Positions 20,578-31,511 of a stretch of DNA of 64,000 nucleotides are shown here, piece after piece (position 1 is the first letter of the stretch; the number at the start of each line of letters is the position of its first letter). The stretch lies in assembly GCA_007258455.2 (NCBI GenBank), contig VDFB02018548.1, forward strand, positions 1-64,000. Direction: 5' to 3'. The DNA is from Sequoia sempervirens (lineage: Eukaryota > Streptophyta > Pinopsida > Cupressales > Cupressaceae). Made by a program: the position numbers and the translations under genes. Below the pieces are notes generated by a model, which worked only from the letters and a program-made list of their open reading frames with translations, was not told the origin of the DNA and did not search any database.

Positions 20578-20826
20578 TCCAAATGTGCAACACGTGTAAG
20601 CTCACTTGACAAGTGTATGAGAAAGTGTCAAATTTGCAAGTATTAGGTCAAATGATGAGGACACATGTCTCAATGCTATGAATTTAGAAAAACCCTAAAA
20701 ATAACTAAGTAAACTTAAGCTAGGTGTGAATAGTTTGATCTTAGAAATTTGATTAACTAACTAAGTGAATAATGACACTATTTACACTAACAAAAAATCT
20801 TGATTCAACATTCCATCTCCTTTTCC

Positions 20827-22060
20827 TATCTAGTTAATCAACCTTCTTGGAAGAGCATTGGTTTTTAAACTCTTCTCACCTTGAAGTATGCTATTCACAT
20901 TAAGGGAAGCTTTGTGTCTAAGAGAATATGGAGAGATTTGGATATCATCAAACCTTGGACTTTTTGGAATGGTTTCAACTTCTATGTTGGCATTTTCATT
21001 AAACAATAAACTATCTAGTGGCCCCCTCTTTTGCAAGACCAGGGTTGACCTTTGGCTTGTTTTCCTTGGGAGTAGGCCCTACAATTTCATAAGAATATAA
21101 TTTAATAGCTACAATATTTATTATCTTGAAATTCAATGAGTCTAATATCATTGAATGAGACTAAAGCTATGTTTTTCCTCTATAACTAAGATTATGAGAA
21201 TTTTGACACTATTATAGGTGCAATTTTGATTGAGAGGGTTTATAGAATTGGTATTTAGTCTTTCAAGCCTTGGTGGAAATATTAGAAGTGGTGTCCAAAT
21301 ACTACCTTCAATAATTATAAGCTACATCTTGGATATTGTTGAATTTCTCTCCATCTTCCCATGGTTTCAATTTTAAACAAAAAAATAGCATTTTCAATTA
21401 TTGATTTCAATTTGGAAACATAAATTTATCAACATTTGGTTTGTTGTTTTGGAACCCAAGTTGGCCTAGTTTGTGTTGTGCATTATTTTTCAAGGCTTAT
21501 CAATGGGGTCATGGTTAGTTGCTCTGGGACTCTCATTTTCCCTTTTGTGAGCAATTAGAGTCTTTTAAGTACCTCTTCTCATTTTATACCAATACCCAAA
21601 ATATCTGGCATTAGATTCATGACTTTATTGTCCTTTTCAACTATAACATTTTTCTTGGCATATAGTTCTTTTAAGAAATTTGTCTCATATTCCCCACAAA
21701 TTCATCCATATATGATATGATTTTAGGGTGATATATTCTTCAAAATTTGGAAAGATAGAAATTCTATAGTTTTTCTCATTGCTTTGTTGATCAACATGTT
21801 TCACTTTCTTCTAAAATAATTATCTGTTCTAATGTGTTATTACATACCTAGGTGCAAGCTAACAAAGCTTCCCTAAATCTTTGCAAAAGATTCAACTACC
21901 TATCATGGGATGAAATTAGCTTAGTCTAAAGGATTCAGGAAGGTTTGGATCGAGCGTAACTCTCTAAATGTTATTAACAACTTAAAGAAATCCACCCCCC
22001 TTCATGCATGATAATCTCTCATTTTGGATGTTGTGGAAATCTTGAACTCATTTGAACAAT
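20827..22060. other. Unassigned sequence, possibly the end of a minus-strand retroelement
   Basis: The minus strand has a 68-residue open segment at 21036-20830 (MQKRGPLDSLLF, ending ALPRRLIN) just before the PPT-like tract at 20811-20826. It could be the tail of a polyprotein, but I recognise no domain in it or upstream of it. The rest, to 22060, shows no feature. Confidence 0.3.
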
Positions 22061-22065
22061 GCTAT

Positions 22066-25000
22066 TGTTGTCAATCAGATTGCACCCGAATGCTTGAATA
22101 GTTAAATTCAACAATCTGTTGAAACACAGAATGATTCTCAGGCCTGTGGGTTGCCTAATTTTGAGAATCAATCTCCAGAGAGTGCTGGTTCCCTGATGAA
22201 AACCTTCTAAAACTAACTGACTTGGCTGGAAAAGAGATAGAAAGATTGCTTGAATTAAAATCCTAAAACTATGAGAGGTGATTGTACCTAAATGATAATG
22301 ACTTGCAATTATGACTCACAATAAACTTCTCAAAACTCTAATCTGCACAACCTGATTTAATAATTTGATCACTTGAATGATTTAAACAAAGGCTTTGATC
22401 TGATGCAATATTGAGGGAAAATGAGGTTTTCACGACAAAATTAATTAATCAATTTATAAGCACAGTGCATAACTAGTGAACTTTAAACTAAATTTGCATA
22501 CAGATATGTGAAAAAGACAGAGAAAATCAGAGGTTTCAGAACTAAAACACAGTAATTTTTTGATCAAATTCTTCACAAAAACAATGCTTGAAATCTAGAA
22601 GGAAACTCTAAAGTACTGAAGTTCAAAGGAACCTTCTGCAATTACACACTTTGAACCTGTAATAATAATGTTGTATTAATCTGAAAGCTGAGTGACAAGA
22701 TGATTCGTTTTGCAGAGTGCAAAGGCTGAAAAATAATAATTGAATTGAAAAAGATAAACTTTTTCAATATATACAATATGAAGGAACTCTAAAGTGCATG
22801 AAGAAGCAACTGAAAGTGATTTGAAAGTGAAAAGGTGACAATCCCAAAGTGAAATCCGAGCACAAGTAAAAATCCCTGAAAATGTGATTCAAACTCATGC
22901 AAAAATGAGTGAACTTAGTCTCGAACTGGCAGTCATAAAGCATGCAACTGATCTACAACTCAAACTGAACTGGAAACCTCTGAATGTGAGCCAAAACATG
23001 CAAAAACCCTCCTTGCTTTAATCAATTCGACCATGATAACTAAAATTCCATTCTTGTATCATGCATGATTGATCTTCAAACTGATCTCGGTTTGACTCAA
23101 AGTCACAAATAAAACTCTAAGTCACACACACTATCCTTAGTTCAATCTCTCTTGTTTATTTTTTGCATGATTTTTAAAAAAGGATATTTTGATTTAAATA
23201 TTAAAATAGCCATAAATGATTATTTTAATATTTGAGGTACGATAATTCTTCCTTTTGAACAATATAAGTAAATATTAAGGTAATCATTTGTGATTATTAC
23301 CATTAATATTTAAATACATTTATGTTTTGTCTATTTCATGCAAAACAAGCGAACTCACCATTGGTCTAATAAATATGATAATGTAAAAGACAAACTCACA
23401 GGCTCTTTTAACCAATAGGTTTATTGACTTAAAGTCAATACCTTGGGCGAAATCATGCAAATGATTTTATTGTGAAACAAAGTCAAAAAAATAAAAGCTC
23501 ATCACTATTCGGATTTAGGGTGAGTAAAACTCAAACCCTAATAATTTCCACTCCATTCTTCATTGTGCACTTGTATCTTCTGGAAAACACAGAGCACTGC
23601 CATGGTTGCTGATATTGGAGATCTGAGACTTGAAAATCCACGATTTCATGCTCCCTCTGTCATTTTTCCATGAAGACTCTAAAAAAAACGTGGTAAGTCT
23701 TTTTTGCACAAAAATATGGACTCTGTGTGAATTTCGGAGCTATATTCTGATGTTTTTTGCTCGCTTTATTCTGCCAATAATATTTCTTTCATTCTTTTGT
23801 TTTGGTGTAGCTATTGTTCATTTTCCTGAAAATAAATGACTTTTGATGAAGTTCTCATGCGGTTTGATGCTGAAACTTGAACTCTACACCTATCTTGTGA
23901 TTGAAAAGAAATTCTTCTTAACCTCTTTAGCTGCCATGATTGCTGAAATCCTTTTTTCCTTTCCTGAAGCAAAACGTTGTCACTGTGTATATTGCATCAC
24001 TGGACAAACTCGGCTCATTGAGTTATTCTTGGGAACTTTCTAATGCATAGCAAGTTTCTGTAGGTTACTTGGCACTCAACTGTTCTAAATCTTCATATAA
24101 ATCTTCATATTGGCAGTGATCTAAATAATAATCCTCCATTGCATATTCATAAATCCTTAACATAAGAAAAGCTTCTTCGTGAATGACTCCTGTGAGAGTT
24201 GATATGTAAAAAGAATAAAAATGACGCCATCATGTGACTCATTTCTTGAAGGCTTGACTGCTCATTATGTACCACTGTGATATGAGATGATTTTACATTT
24301 TCCATAACCCTGATGCCCTGTTTACAGTCAATGATGCTTTCCTAGTCTCTTATGACTGTTGTAAATTTTAGGGACTGTCTTTTAATTCTAAATCTCGTAA
24401 AAATCAAGGCTGCTCCTCCATGAAATTATTGTCAACGGCTTGTACTGGCTCACCAAAAGTGGCTCATACTTTGTATATATTATTTATGATTGACTCCTTT
24501 AATGCTACTACTTAATTCCTTCCTAACATATTGAGACTGTTGCTGTGTATCAAGCTCTCCTTACCATTAATACAATAATTCACTTGAGTTGTTCTTGCAA
24601 TGTTTACCTATTGCTTTTGTCACGGATTTTCAAAAAAAATGATATAACTTTTAACTCTCAAATAGACTGTCTTGTTTGATGCTTTTGGTATACTTTCTCA
24701 ATGCTAAATTGTTGCTCCATCATGAATGTGATACCTCCTTGATGATAAAGCTGAAATTGCACAATGTATTGAATCTCAATGCTTTTTTCAAAACATAATA
24801 GTTGTCCTTTGTCTTGCTATCACATTCAGCTGTAGTAAATGCTTGATGGCTGATTATGCATTTAAATCTGCTACTCCTTTTTTCGTTTTGTGACTTAATA
24901 TGTTGCCCTTAATGCTATTGGATTGTCATCTCTATTTGTGGCATAAGCTTCTTGTAGCGGCTTGATGTTTGATGCTCTCTTGATAGGCATAAAGCATGGT

Positions 25001-26385
25001 TCCTTTTTGTTATTTTAATTTTGCCAATTGAAACAAATAAGGAATAACAAATAATAATGACAGCCATAACTTCTTTTGTTTGCTTCTCTTGATGCTTTAA
25101 TAATGGCTATAATATTGGAGTCCCTGGCAACCTTTAATGTTTCTCTATTTGCTGATTACCATCAAAGGATTTTTCCTACTCAAAAGCTATCTCCAATGGT
25201 AGAGGCTGTCCATTATTTGGTCTCCTTGTTATATTTATTATAGTTGACAATACATGGCTACCCTTGAATAAAAATGATAAATCTCATCACCATGATGTAA
25301 TGATTGCTTGTGAAGGCATGGTGACTGTTTTCAGCATCTTATCAGCTACAATGAAATGGCATTATACATATTGTACACTGCCGTCCTCCTGATGACAATG
25401 GGCACTATTATGCATTTAAAATGATAAAAAACAATTTCAAAAACAAATGCTTTGTTTTCCCTTCAGTGTTAAAGGGCTCAATACTCCATTTGAATGCAAT
25501 GCAAATATAAAGTAGAGTTGAAACTTAGATAATAAATGCAGCCAATGCTTAATTCTATTTTGTTATAATGAATCAAAAGCCGCTCTTTATGAATTCCTCT
25601 TATCACAGCAGATTTCCTTGATGACTGTAATTGAATATTTGATAACTCTCCAAATAAAGATGTAAATGAGAGGTGACCTTTTGATATGTTGGGCTTAACC
25701 CTTGTGGGAGCCCGTTTTACTCCACATATCTAATAAAATGATCTTGAACATGATGAACCCATTCCTGCACACTGAAACAAACATGTTAGCAAAATAAAAG
25801 AAGCTGAAAGCTTCCATTGAATTACATTTTTCCTCTTGATTTTTGCAATCATCTGACGGATGCCTGATCGATTGTATTCTATATTTTTGTTGGTAGCGTA
25901 GGCACATGATAGGATTTGATTTGCATTGCTTAGAGACCATCTCTAAAACCATATTTCATCGTTCTTGTAGATGCATCGAAGATTGGAGGCTGGAACTGGA
26001 GCTGAAAACACAATTGAAGACCTCGACTTGTTAATGATTCGTCATTCCAGGCAATGACGAATCACTTTCTACCCTATGCCTTCTTTATTCTCAGTTGTAT
26101 AGTGTAATTTATTTTTCTTGTATCTATCATTTGATTGTGTAAATCAAATTTAGTTACTCTCGCAGCTTGTGCAAGATTCAAAATTTCCAATATGAATAAA
26201 AATAACATTCTTTTATGCAAATTTACGAGTTCCTTTGTCTGAGATTTGCATAATAACACTTGAAATTCATAAGTAATCAAAGTTTTGGAACATAATGAAT
26301 ACTTATGCAGAAAATTGTTGTACCTTCTTTGATGGATGCAATTCAGCTCTACCTGTTTTGAGCTGGTGGTGAAAAATAGGTAACA
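22066..26385 (+). mobile_element. Solo LTR, plus orientation, same family as 7960-11662
   Basis: It starts TGTTGTCAAT and ends AATAGGTAACA, matching the ends of the LTR at 7960-11662 in inverted orientation. At 4320 bp it is about 600 bp longer; the middle (about 23.5-25.6 kb) is the least similar part. No primer site follows it and no purine tract precedes it, so it reads as a solo LTR. The flanking pentamers (GCTAT at 22061-22065, TCTAC at 26386-26390) share only CTA. Either the duplication has decayed or this copy was rearranged. Confidence 0.8.
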
Positions 26386-26416
26386 TCTACATCTCCCATA
26401 TCTTTAGAAAGGGTAA
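26386..26416. other. Short spacer and flank of the giant gypsy element
   Basis: Only 31 bp separate the solo LTR from the terminus of the giant gypsy 3' LTR. The pentamer GGTAA at 26412-26416 should be one copy of that element's target duplication. Its partner lies outside the window. Confidence 0.5.
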
Positions 26417-27307
26417 TGTTGATGGGTGTTTTATGCACCTTCTCAACACAGATAGTGCATAAGCACACCACCTCTCTTGAAAGGTAATCTCCAACAACTA
26501 GTTGCTAAAAATCACCCCAAGGTCTCTTGGGTGTCAGGTCATGACGTGCATGGAATTTCTTAGTAAATATTGATGTGATTTTGTTGGTAATCACATGGCA
26601 GACTTATGAAGTTAAGCTGGAGGGAATATGAATCTTAAAATGGAGTTCCTAAGATGGGAAGTTAGTGTGCAATTTGCTGTAGGTTCGAACAACAATATTA
26701 AACTCATGTTTTATCTTAAGATTTGGCTTTACAATGTGCAATGAACCTTAGCATAGGCTACTTATTAAAAAAAGGGAAAAGGGCAAGGAAGAGAAGAAGT
26801 TCCTGGATCTAAAACTAACAATGAACAATGATCATGGAGGGTTCTACTATGGACAACTTCCTTAAAACAAAATTTCACTTAACTAAAATAACTCATAGTA
26901 TCATGAAACTTGTGCAAGCTTCTAAGGACTACAAATATTCAACCACTCATTCACCATAAACATGCATGAACAAAAGATAGAATTTTGGAGCAGCTTTTAG
27001 TTTATACCCAGACTAACTTTACACAGTTGTCTACCATAAGTAAACAACAAAAAGTATGGACAAGAAAGGCATCAATACAACAGAAATCTTCACAACCATT
27101 GAACAACATTAACTAATCTATCAAAACAATCTAAAACATGAATAACAACAAATTAAATCTATCTAAATCAACTAACTATGGGAGATGAACCATGTAACAT
27201 GAAATAGAAACTCAAGAGTCCACCAAAAGCCAATGAACTTCTATTAAAAATTTTGCGGCATGCCTTTACAACAACTCCAAACTCTCTTAAAACTGAGAGG
27301 AGACCCC

Positions 27308-27316
27308 CTATTTATA
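27308..27316 (-). promoter_or_regulatory. TATA box in the giant gypsy 3' LTR
   Basis: The minus strand reads GCACTATAAATAGGGGGTC, a near-ideal plant TATA box, about 190 bp after the end of the U3 ORF and 0.89 kb before the LTR end. The other LTR keeps it at 55693-55701. It marks the U3/R boundary region and supports the minus orientation. Confidence 0.75.
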
Positions 27317-27507
27317 GTGCTCAAAAAGAAAAATGAATGGCCAAGATTGATTTGCATTATGTGGCAAAGATTCACTACAAACTAGGGTTTCACTTACCCC
27401 CAAATATATTACAATTTAAAATTACATCCTTGTCTTTTCTCTATTTTGTCCTGTAGTGGCCAGTCACTGTAGCACTTTTGTCATCTAGTTGATTTCCTTT
27501 TCTGCAG

Positions 27508-28132
27508 CTATTCTATGAGGAGCTTTTCATCAATGAATGGGTTTTGTTCCTCCTTCAAAGTAGCATACTCTATGAACTTGTTGATTAATGCTTGGAACTT
27601 ATCAATCTCCATTATATTCGATTGGAGCACTCGGTAGTTCCATTGCTTGGATCGGCCTGTGAGTGTATCCCATTCTCCATCACACTTAGACATGTTGTCC
27701 CTAACTTGTTCAGATTGGGCAAAAACCCGAGCAACAAAACCCATAAAGTCTGTAGTCAGCTCACCTGACATTCCATCGTCCATCTTCTTATGGAAATAAG
27801 GCTTTATCTTTTCACGATCAATCTCGATGGTAGGCATATCATAACCTATCATTAATGTCAAATACTGAATACAGTCTGCCATAACGTCCTTGTCCCAATC
27901 AATGTCAGGTTCCACTTTACAGAGTACTTGCTCCAGTTTCTCTTTTCTATGATCGAAGTCCAGCTTCCACATATCCACCAGCTAATGATCGTCGTTCGTT
28001 AGTGCAAGCTCCTTTTCCCATATTTTTTGAGGCAGCTTGAGGATGGCCTTGATTTTAAGATAGGTGGACCCATATATCTTTGGGAAGTCAGTGCAAAACT
28101 TCCTTGTGCCCTCAAGGTACCTTTGTACTTAT
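27508..28132 (-). pseudogene. U3-encoded protein, C-terminal part (3' LTR copy)
   Basis: A 156-residue open run (27978-27508) starts MDMWKLDFDHRKEKLEQV and ends FIDEKLLIE, then a stop. Upstream, in the same frame, come TDFPKIYGSTYLKIKAI and ELALTNDDH, then a stop where the other LTR copy has Trp (DDHWLVD). It is acidic and helical in appearance, with no domain I know. The Tat element interrupts the gene here; the upstream part resumes at 34462. The frame ends about 190 bp before the LTR TATA box. Confidence 0.6.
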
Positions 28133-29166
28133 TGTATGCAACCTAAAATGGTCACCTAGACTTTGGGCCCCATTTATTTAATTTGTCAACATCAACTTTC
28201 TGAATCAATGATTGTTGCATTTTCAAATCAAATTTCTTAATCAATTCATAACTATTTCAAATGTTTCAATTTTCCCTAAGGTTTGAATGCTTCATTAATT
28301 TTATTTAATCAAAAGAAATAAATCCCTTTTAATAAATAAAATAATGTTATTTAATTGAAGTTAATATTACTTAAATAAAATAATGCTATTTAATTAAATC
28401 TATTTTTAATTAAATAATTTTATTTTATTTTATTAATATTCATTTCTAAATTACATAATCTTATTTTATTTTATTAAAAGAAATATTATCATCTTAAATA
28501 AAATAAAATAAATGAAATATCCTCTCAAGAATATCTGTGATGAAAAAAAGGGAAACAAATCGTTAAAAGGAAATAAACTAAAAAAAGAATTCCTATCAAA
28601 ATTTGTTTCTATTTTTCTATTTATCCCACATTGCTTCTGAATTTGCCTTCAATTCCACTTTTGCCTATAAATGAGCCCTCTCATTCTCATTTAAAAAAAA
28701 TCATGAATTTTTACATCGGACTTATGTTACAAATTTTTTGAATTTTATCATTTGAGATTACACATTAGTTTGATTTTATAAGCATCTTAGTTTTAGAGCA
28801 TATAGTTTAATATTACATTTTAGCTTAATCTTCATAGTAGATTAATTTGCAAAGTAATTCATTTATGGCATTGCATGTAGATCAATTTTCATTTCAATAA
28901 ATTAGTTTTGTTTATTGCATTTTATAGTCATTTAGATTAGTTTTCATTGTTGCATTGCAAGAACAGGATTCATGGAGATTGGCATTCTTGCTTCTCCTCT
29001 TTGAATCTCGTTAAGGCTGTATTTGAGGGTAGGGTCAATCTGAGGGCCACAATATCAATCCCTGCTCTTCTCGGATAGAGAGCTGTGAATTGATTTGCAA
29101 GGACTCATTATTGAGTATCCTTGCATGCAAGGATTCACAGAAGTATAACATATTTTCAGTTATACA
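28133..29166 (+). repeat. 5' LTR of the Tat-type element
   Basis: It starts TGTATGCAACC, ends CAGTTATACA and is 1034 bp. A TATA box (TATAAATGAG) lies at about 28676. It is nearly identical to 33411-34456 apart from small indels, mostly in A-rich tracts. Confidence 0.93.
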
Positions 29167-29169
29167 TTT

Positions 29170-29184
29170 TGGCGCCCACTGTTA
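29170..29184 (+). promoter_or_regulatory. Primer binding site of the Tat-type element
   Basis: TGGCGCCCACTGTTA begins 3 bases after the 5' LTR. The TGGCGCC start is typical of plant Ty3/gypsy primer sites. Confidence 0.8.
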
Positions 29185-29220
29185 TATATATTTTTAGTTA
29201 TACATATTTGCATAAAGGTG

Positions 29221-31511
29221 TTCAATGTGTCTGGAATGAGGATTGCCAAAAGAGCATGGATCAAATTAAAGAATACTTGGCAAATCCTCCCATTTTAATG
29301 CCTCCCATTCTAGGAAAACCTTTCATTTTATATGTCTCAGCTACTGAATCTTCACTGGGGGCATTGTTGGCTCAATTAGATGAATAAGGGAAAGAAAGGG
29401 CCATATATTATATTAGTCGCACTTTTGTTTCTTATGAGGTTAATTATACTAGTATTGAAAAAACTTTCCTCGCAGTAGTGTTTGCTTCTCAAAAATTGTG
29501 ACACTATATGCTCGCGCACACCATACACCTCATAGCAAAAATTGATCCTCTCAAATACTTGCTCGGTAAAGCTGCTCTCACGGGTAGATTTGCTAAATGG
29601 ATGATGATTCTTTCTAAATTTGACATAGAGTATATTGAGCGCAAAGCAATCAAAGGCCAAGCTATTGCAAATCAACTAGCTAATTTCCCTATTCAAGATA
29701 ATATGTCCATTCAAGTCAACTTTCCAGATGAGCATCTTATGTACATGACCGAAAGATCTTGGAAACTATTCTTTGATGGTTCCTACATGCAAAATGGTTC
29801 TGGAGCTAGTGTGTTTTTTGTTTCTCCTCATGGGTCTACTATTCCTAAATCTTACAAGTTACTCTTTCCATGCACAAACAATATAGCTGAGTATGAGACT
29901 TTGACAAATGGACTAAAAATGGCCATAGAGTGGAATATCACAGAACTACATATCTATGGGGATTCTCAACTGATCATCAACCAAGTCAATGAACAATACC
30001 AAACAAAAGATGACAAGTTGGTACCTTACAAAAAAATGGTTGATTCATTAAGACGGTATTTTACTTTTGTCACCTTTCAGCAAATCCCTAGGGCTAAGAA
30101 CAAAGCAGTTGATGCTATGGCCACCCTTGCTTCACTTCTTCATTTAGAGGAACATGAGTCCATATATGAATTCCTGGTGGAAGAGCTACGATATCCCATA
30201 TTTGACTCACCCGAAAGCCATGTCATTTGTATCCTTGTCAATCATGAATCCTCCCGCTATGGTGCTATTTACTCATATCTTCATGATGGCATCATCCCCG
30301 ATACATTTAACCGATCTAAAAGAAGAAACCTTATCCGCAATGCCTCTCGCCATTCCCTCATCTCTGGTGATTTGTATAGGAGGGGTCTAGATGGAACACT
30401 TCTTAGGTGCTTAGAAAAGGAGGAATCCGATCAAGCGCTAGTTGACATCCACGAGGGCATATGTGGAGGACATTCTAATGGTCTTTCCATGGCTAGAAGG
30501 TTGCTTAGGGTAGGGTACTATTGGCCTACAATGCAGATAGATGCAGGAGCATTTGCTAAGTCTTGTGAAAAATGTCAGAAACATGGACACCTGATACATG
30601 CTCCAGGTAGGGCACTAATTCCTTCTATATCTCACTGGCCATTTCAGCGATGGGCCTTTGACCTTGTTGGGCAGATTCATCCCAACTCATTAGGTGGGCA
30701 TAAGTTCATTATCACTGCTACTGACTACTTCACAAAATGGGTAGAGGTTGTTCCACTTTCTATTGCCTCAGGCAAGACATTGTCTTTATTTATTTTAAAC
30801 CATATCATCTATCGATATGGAGTGCCATCTGAGATCATCACTGACAATGGAGGTCAATTCAAAAACAAGGACCTTAAAGAACTCTGCCAAAGATTCAAGA
30901 TAAAGCAACATTGGTCCTCCATTTACTTCCCACAAGGAAATGGTCAGGCAGAGGCTTCAAACAAAACCATTCTCAAGATTTTGCACAGAACAGTTCATAA
31001 GAATGGTAGAGACTGGCACCTATAGATAAATCTGGCCCTATGGGCCTATAGAATGAGTATTCGTACTCCAACTGGGGCTACTCCTTTTTCCCTCACATAC
31101 GGCGCTGAAGCAGTGTTACCTTTAGAGGTTGAGATTCCATCACTTCGGGTCTCTCTCAAAGGTCTAGTTACAGATGAAGACTATCGCGCCATGAGATTGC
31201 AAGAATTGGAACTTCTTGATGAGAAGCATAAAGCATCATTTGACCATATGAGGGTCTATCAAAAGCAGATGTCCAAAGCCTTCAACAAAAAGGTTCGCCC
31301 TAGAGAATTCCAAGTAGGAGATCTTGTCCTGCGAGAGAATCCTAAGAACCAACAGAATCAAGAACAGAAGGGAAAATTTGAACCTAATTGGCTTGGACCC
31401 TACATCATCACAACAAATTTTGGCACAGGTGCCTATCTACTATCTACTGAAGAGGGGGAGCAGCTCCCTAAGCCTATCAATGTTTTGCACCTGAAGAAGT
31501 TCTATCCTTGA
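29221..31511 (+). pseudogene. Tat-type pol fragment: RNase H, archaeal-type RNase H, integrase
   Basis: One reading frame runs with only three stops (29385, 29499 and 31023). It opens near the end of RT (NEDCQKSMDQIKEYLANPPI) and continues into the original RNase H. There the usual LYxDAS catalytic start reads LYVSATESSLGALL, so Asp is lost, as is known for Tat elements. A second RNase H follows with LFFDGSYMQNG, IAEYETLTNGLKMA, HIYGDSQLI and AVDAMATLA, supplying D-E-D-D. The integrase has the HHCC finger (HEGICGGHSN, CEKCQ), then FDLVGQ, ITDNGGQFKN and GNGQAEASNK (DDE). The C-terminus ends PINVLHLKKFYP without a chromodomain. Gag, protease and RT are missing. Confidence 0.92.

Larger units (their letters stand above)
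16925..20810 (-). mobile_element. Possible copia LTR, minus, split by a nested element
   Basis: A purine tract on the minus strand (GGAAAAGGAGATGGAA, 20826-20811) is followed by TGTTGAATCAAG, which looks like a PPT-LTR junction with the LTR starting at 20810. Further along the minus strand, after removing the element at 17177-20577, come a TATA-like CTATATATGCAAGG (17111-17124) and, near 16925-16940, TATCATTAGAGCATCATGG. The last resembles a diverged initiator-tRNA-Met primer site (TGGTATCAGAGC). Together they suggest an LTR of roughly 0.5 kb. There is no second copy in the window to confirm it. Confidence 0.35.
26417..28132 (-). repeat. Giant gypsy 3' LTR, block 1 (R-U5 and end of the U3 ORF)
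   Basis: This block aligns along its whole length with 54806-56528. The plus strand begins TGTTGATGGG, so the minus-strand LTR ends CCCATCAACA. On the minus strand it holds the last part of the U3 coding region (ending at 27508), a TATA box (27308-27316) and about 0.9 kb of presumed R-U5. It is cut at 28132 by the Tat element; CTTAT at 28128-28132 is one copy of that insertion's target duplication. Confidence 0.85.

Noticed and set aside
7960..26385. One giant DNA transposon with 4 kb terminal inverted repeats
   Set aside because: The left arm has its own perfect 5 bp target duplication (CTATC) and both arms have TG...CA-like LTR ends. Two separate solo LTRs explain the inverted repeat better, and no transposase lies between them.
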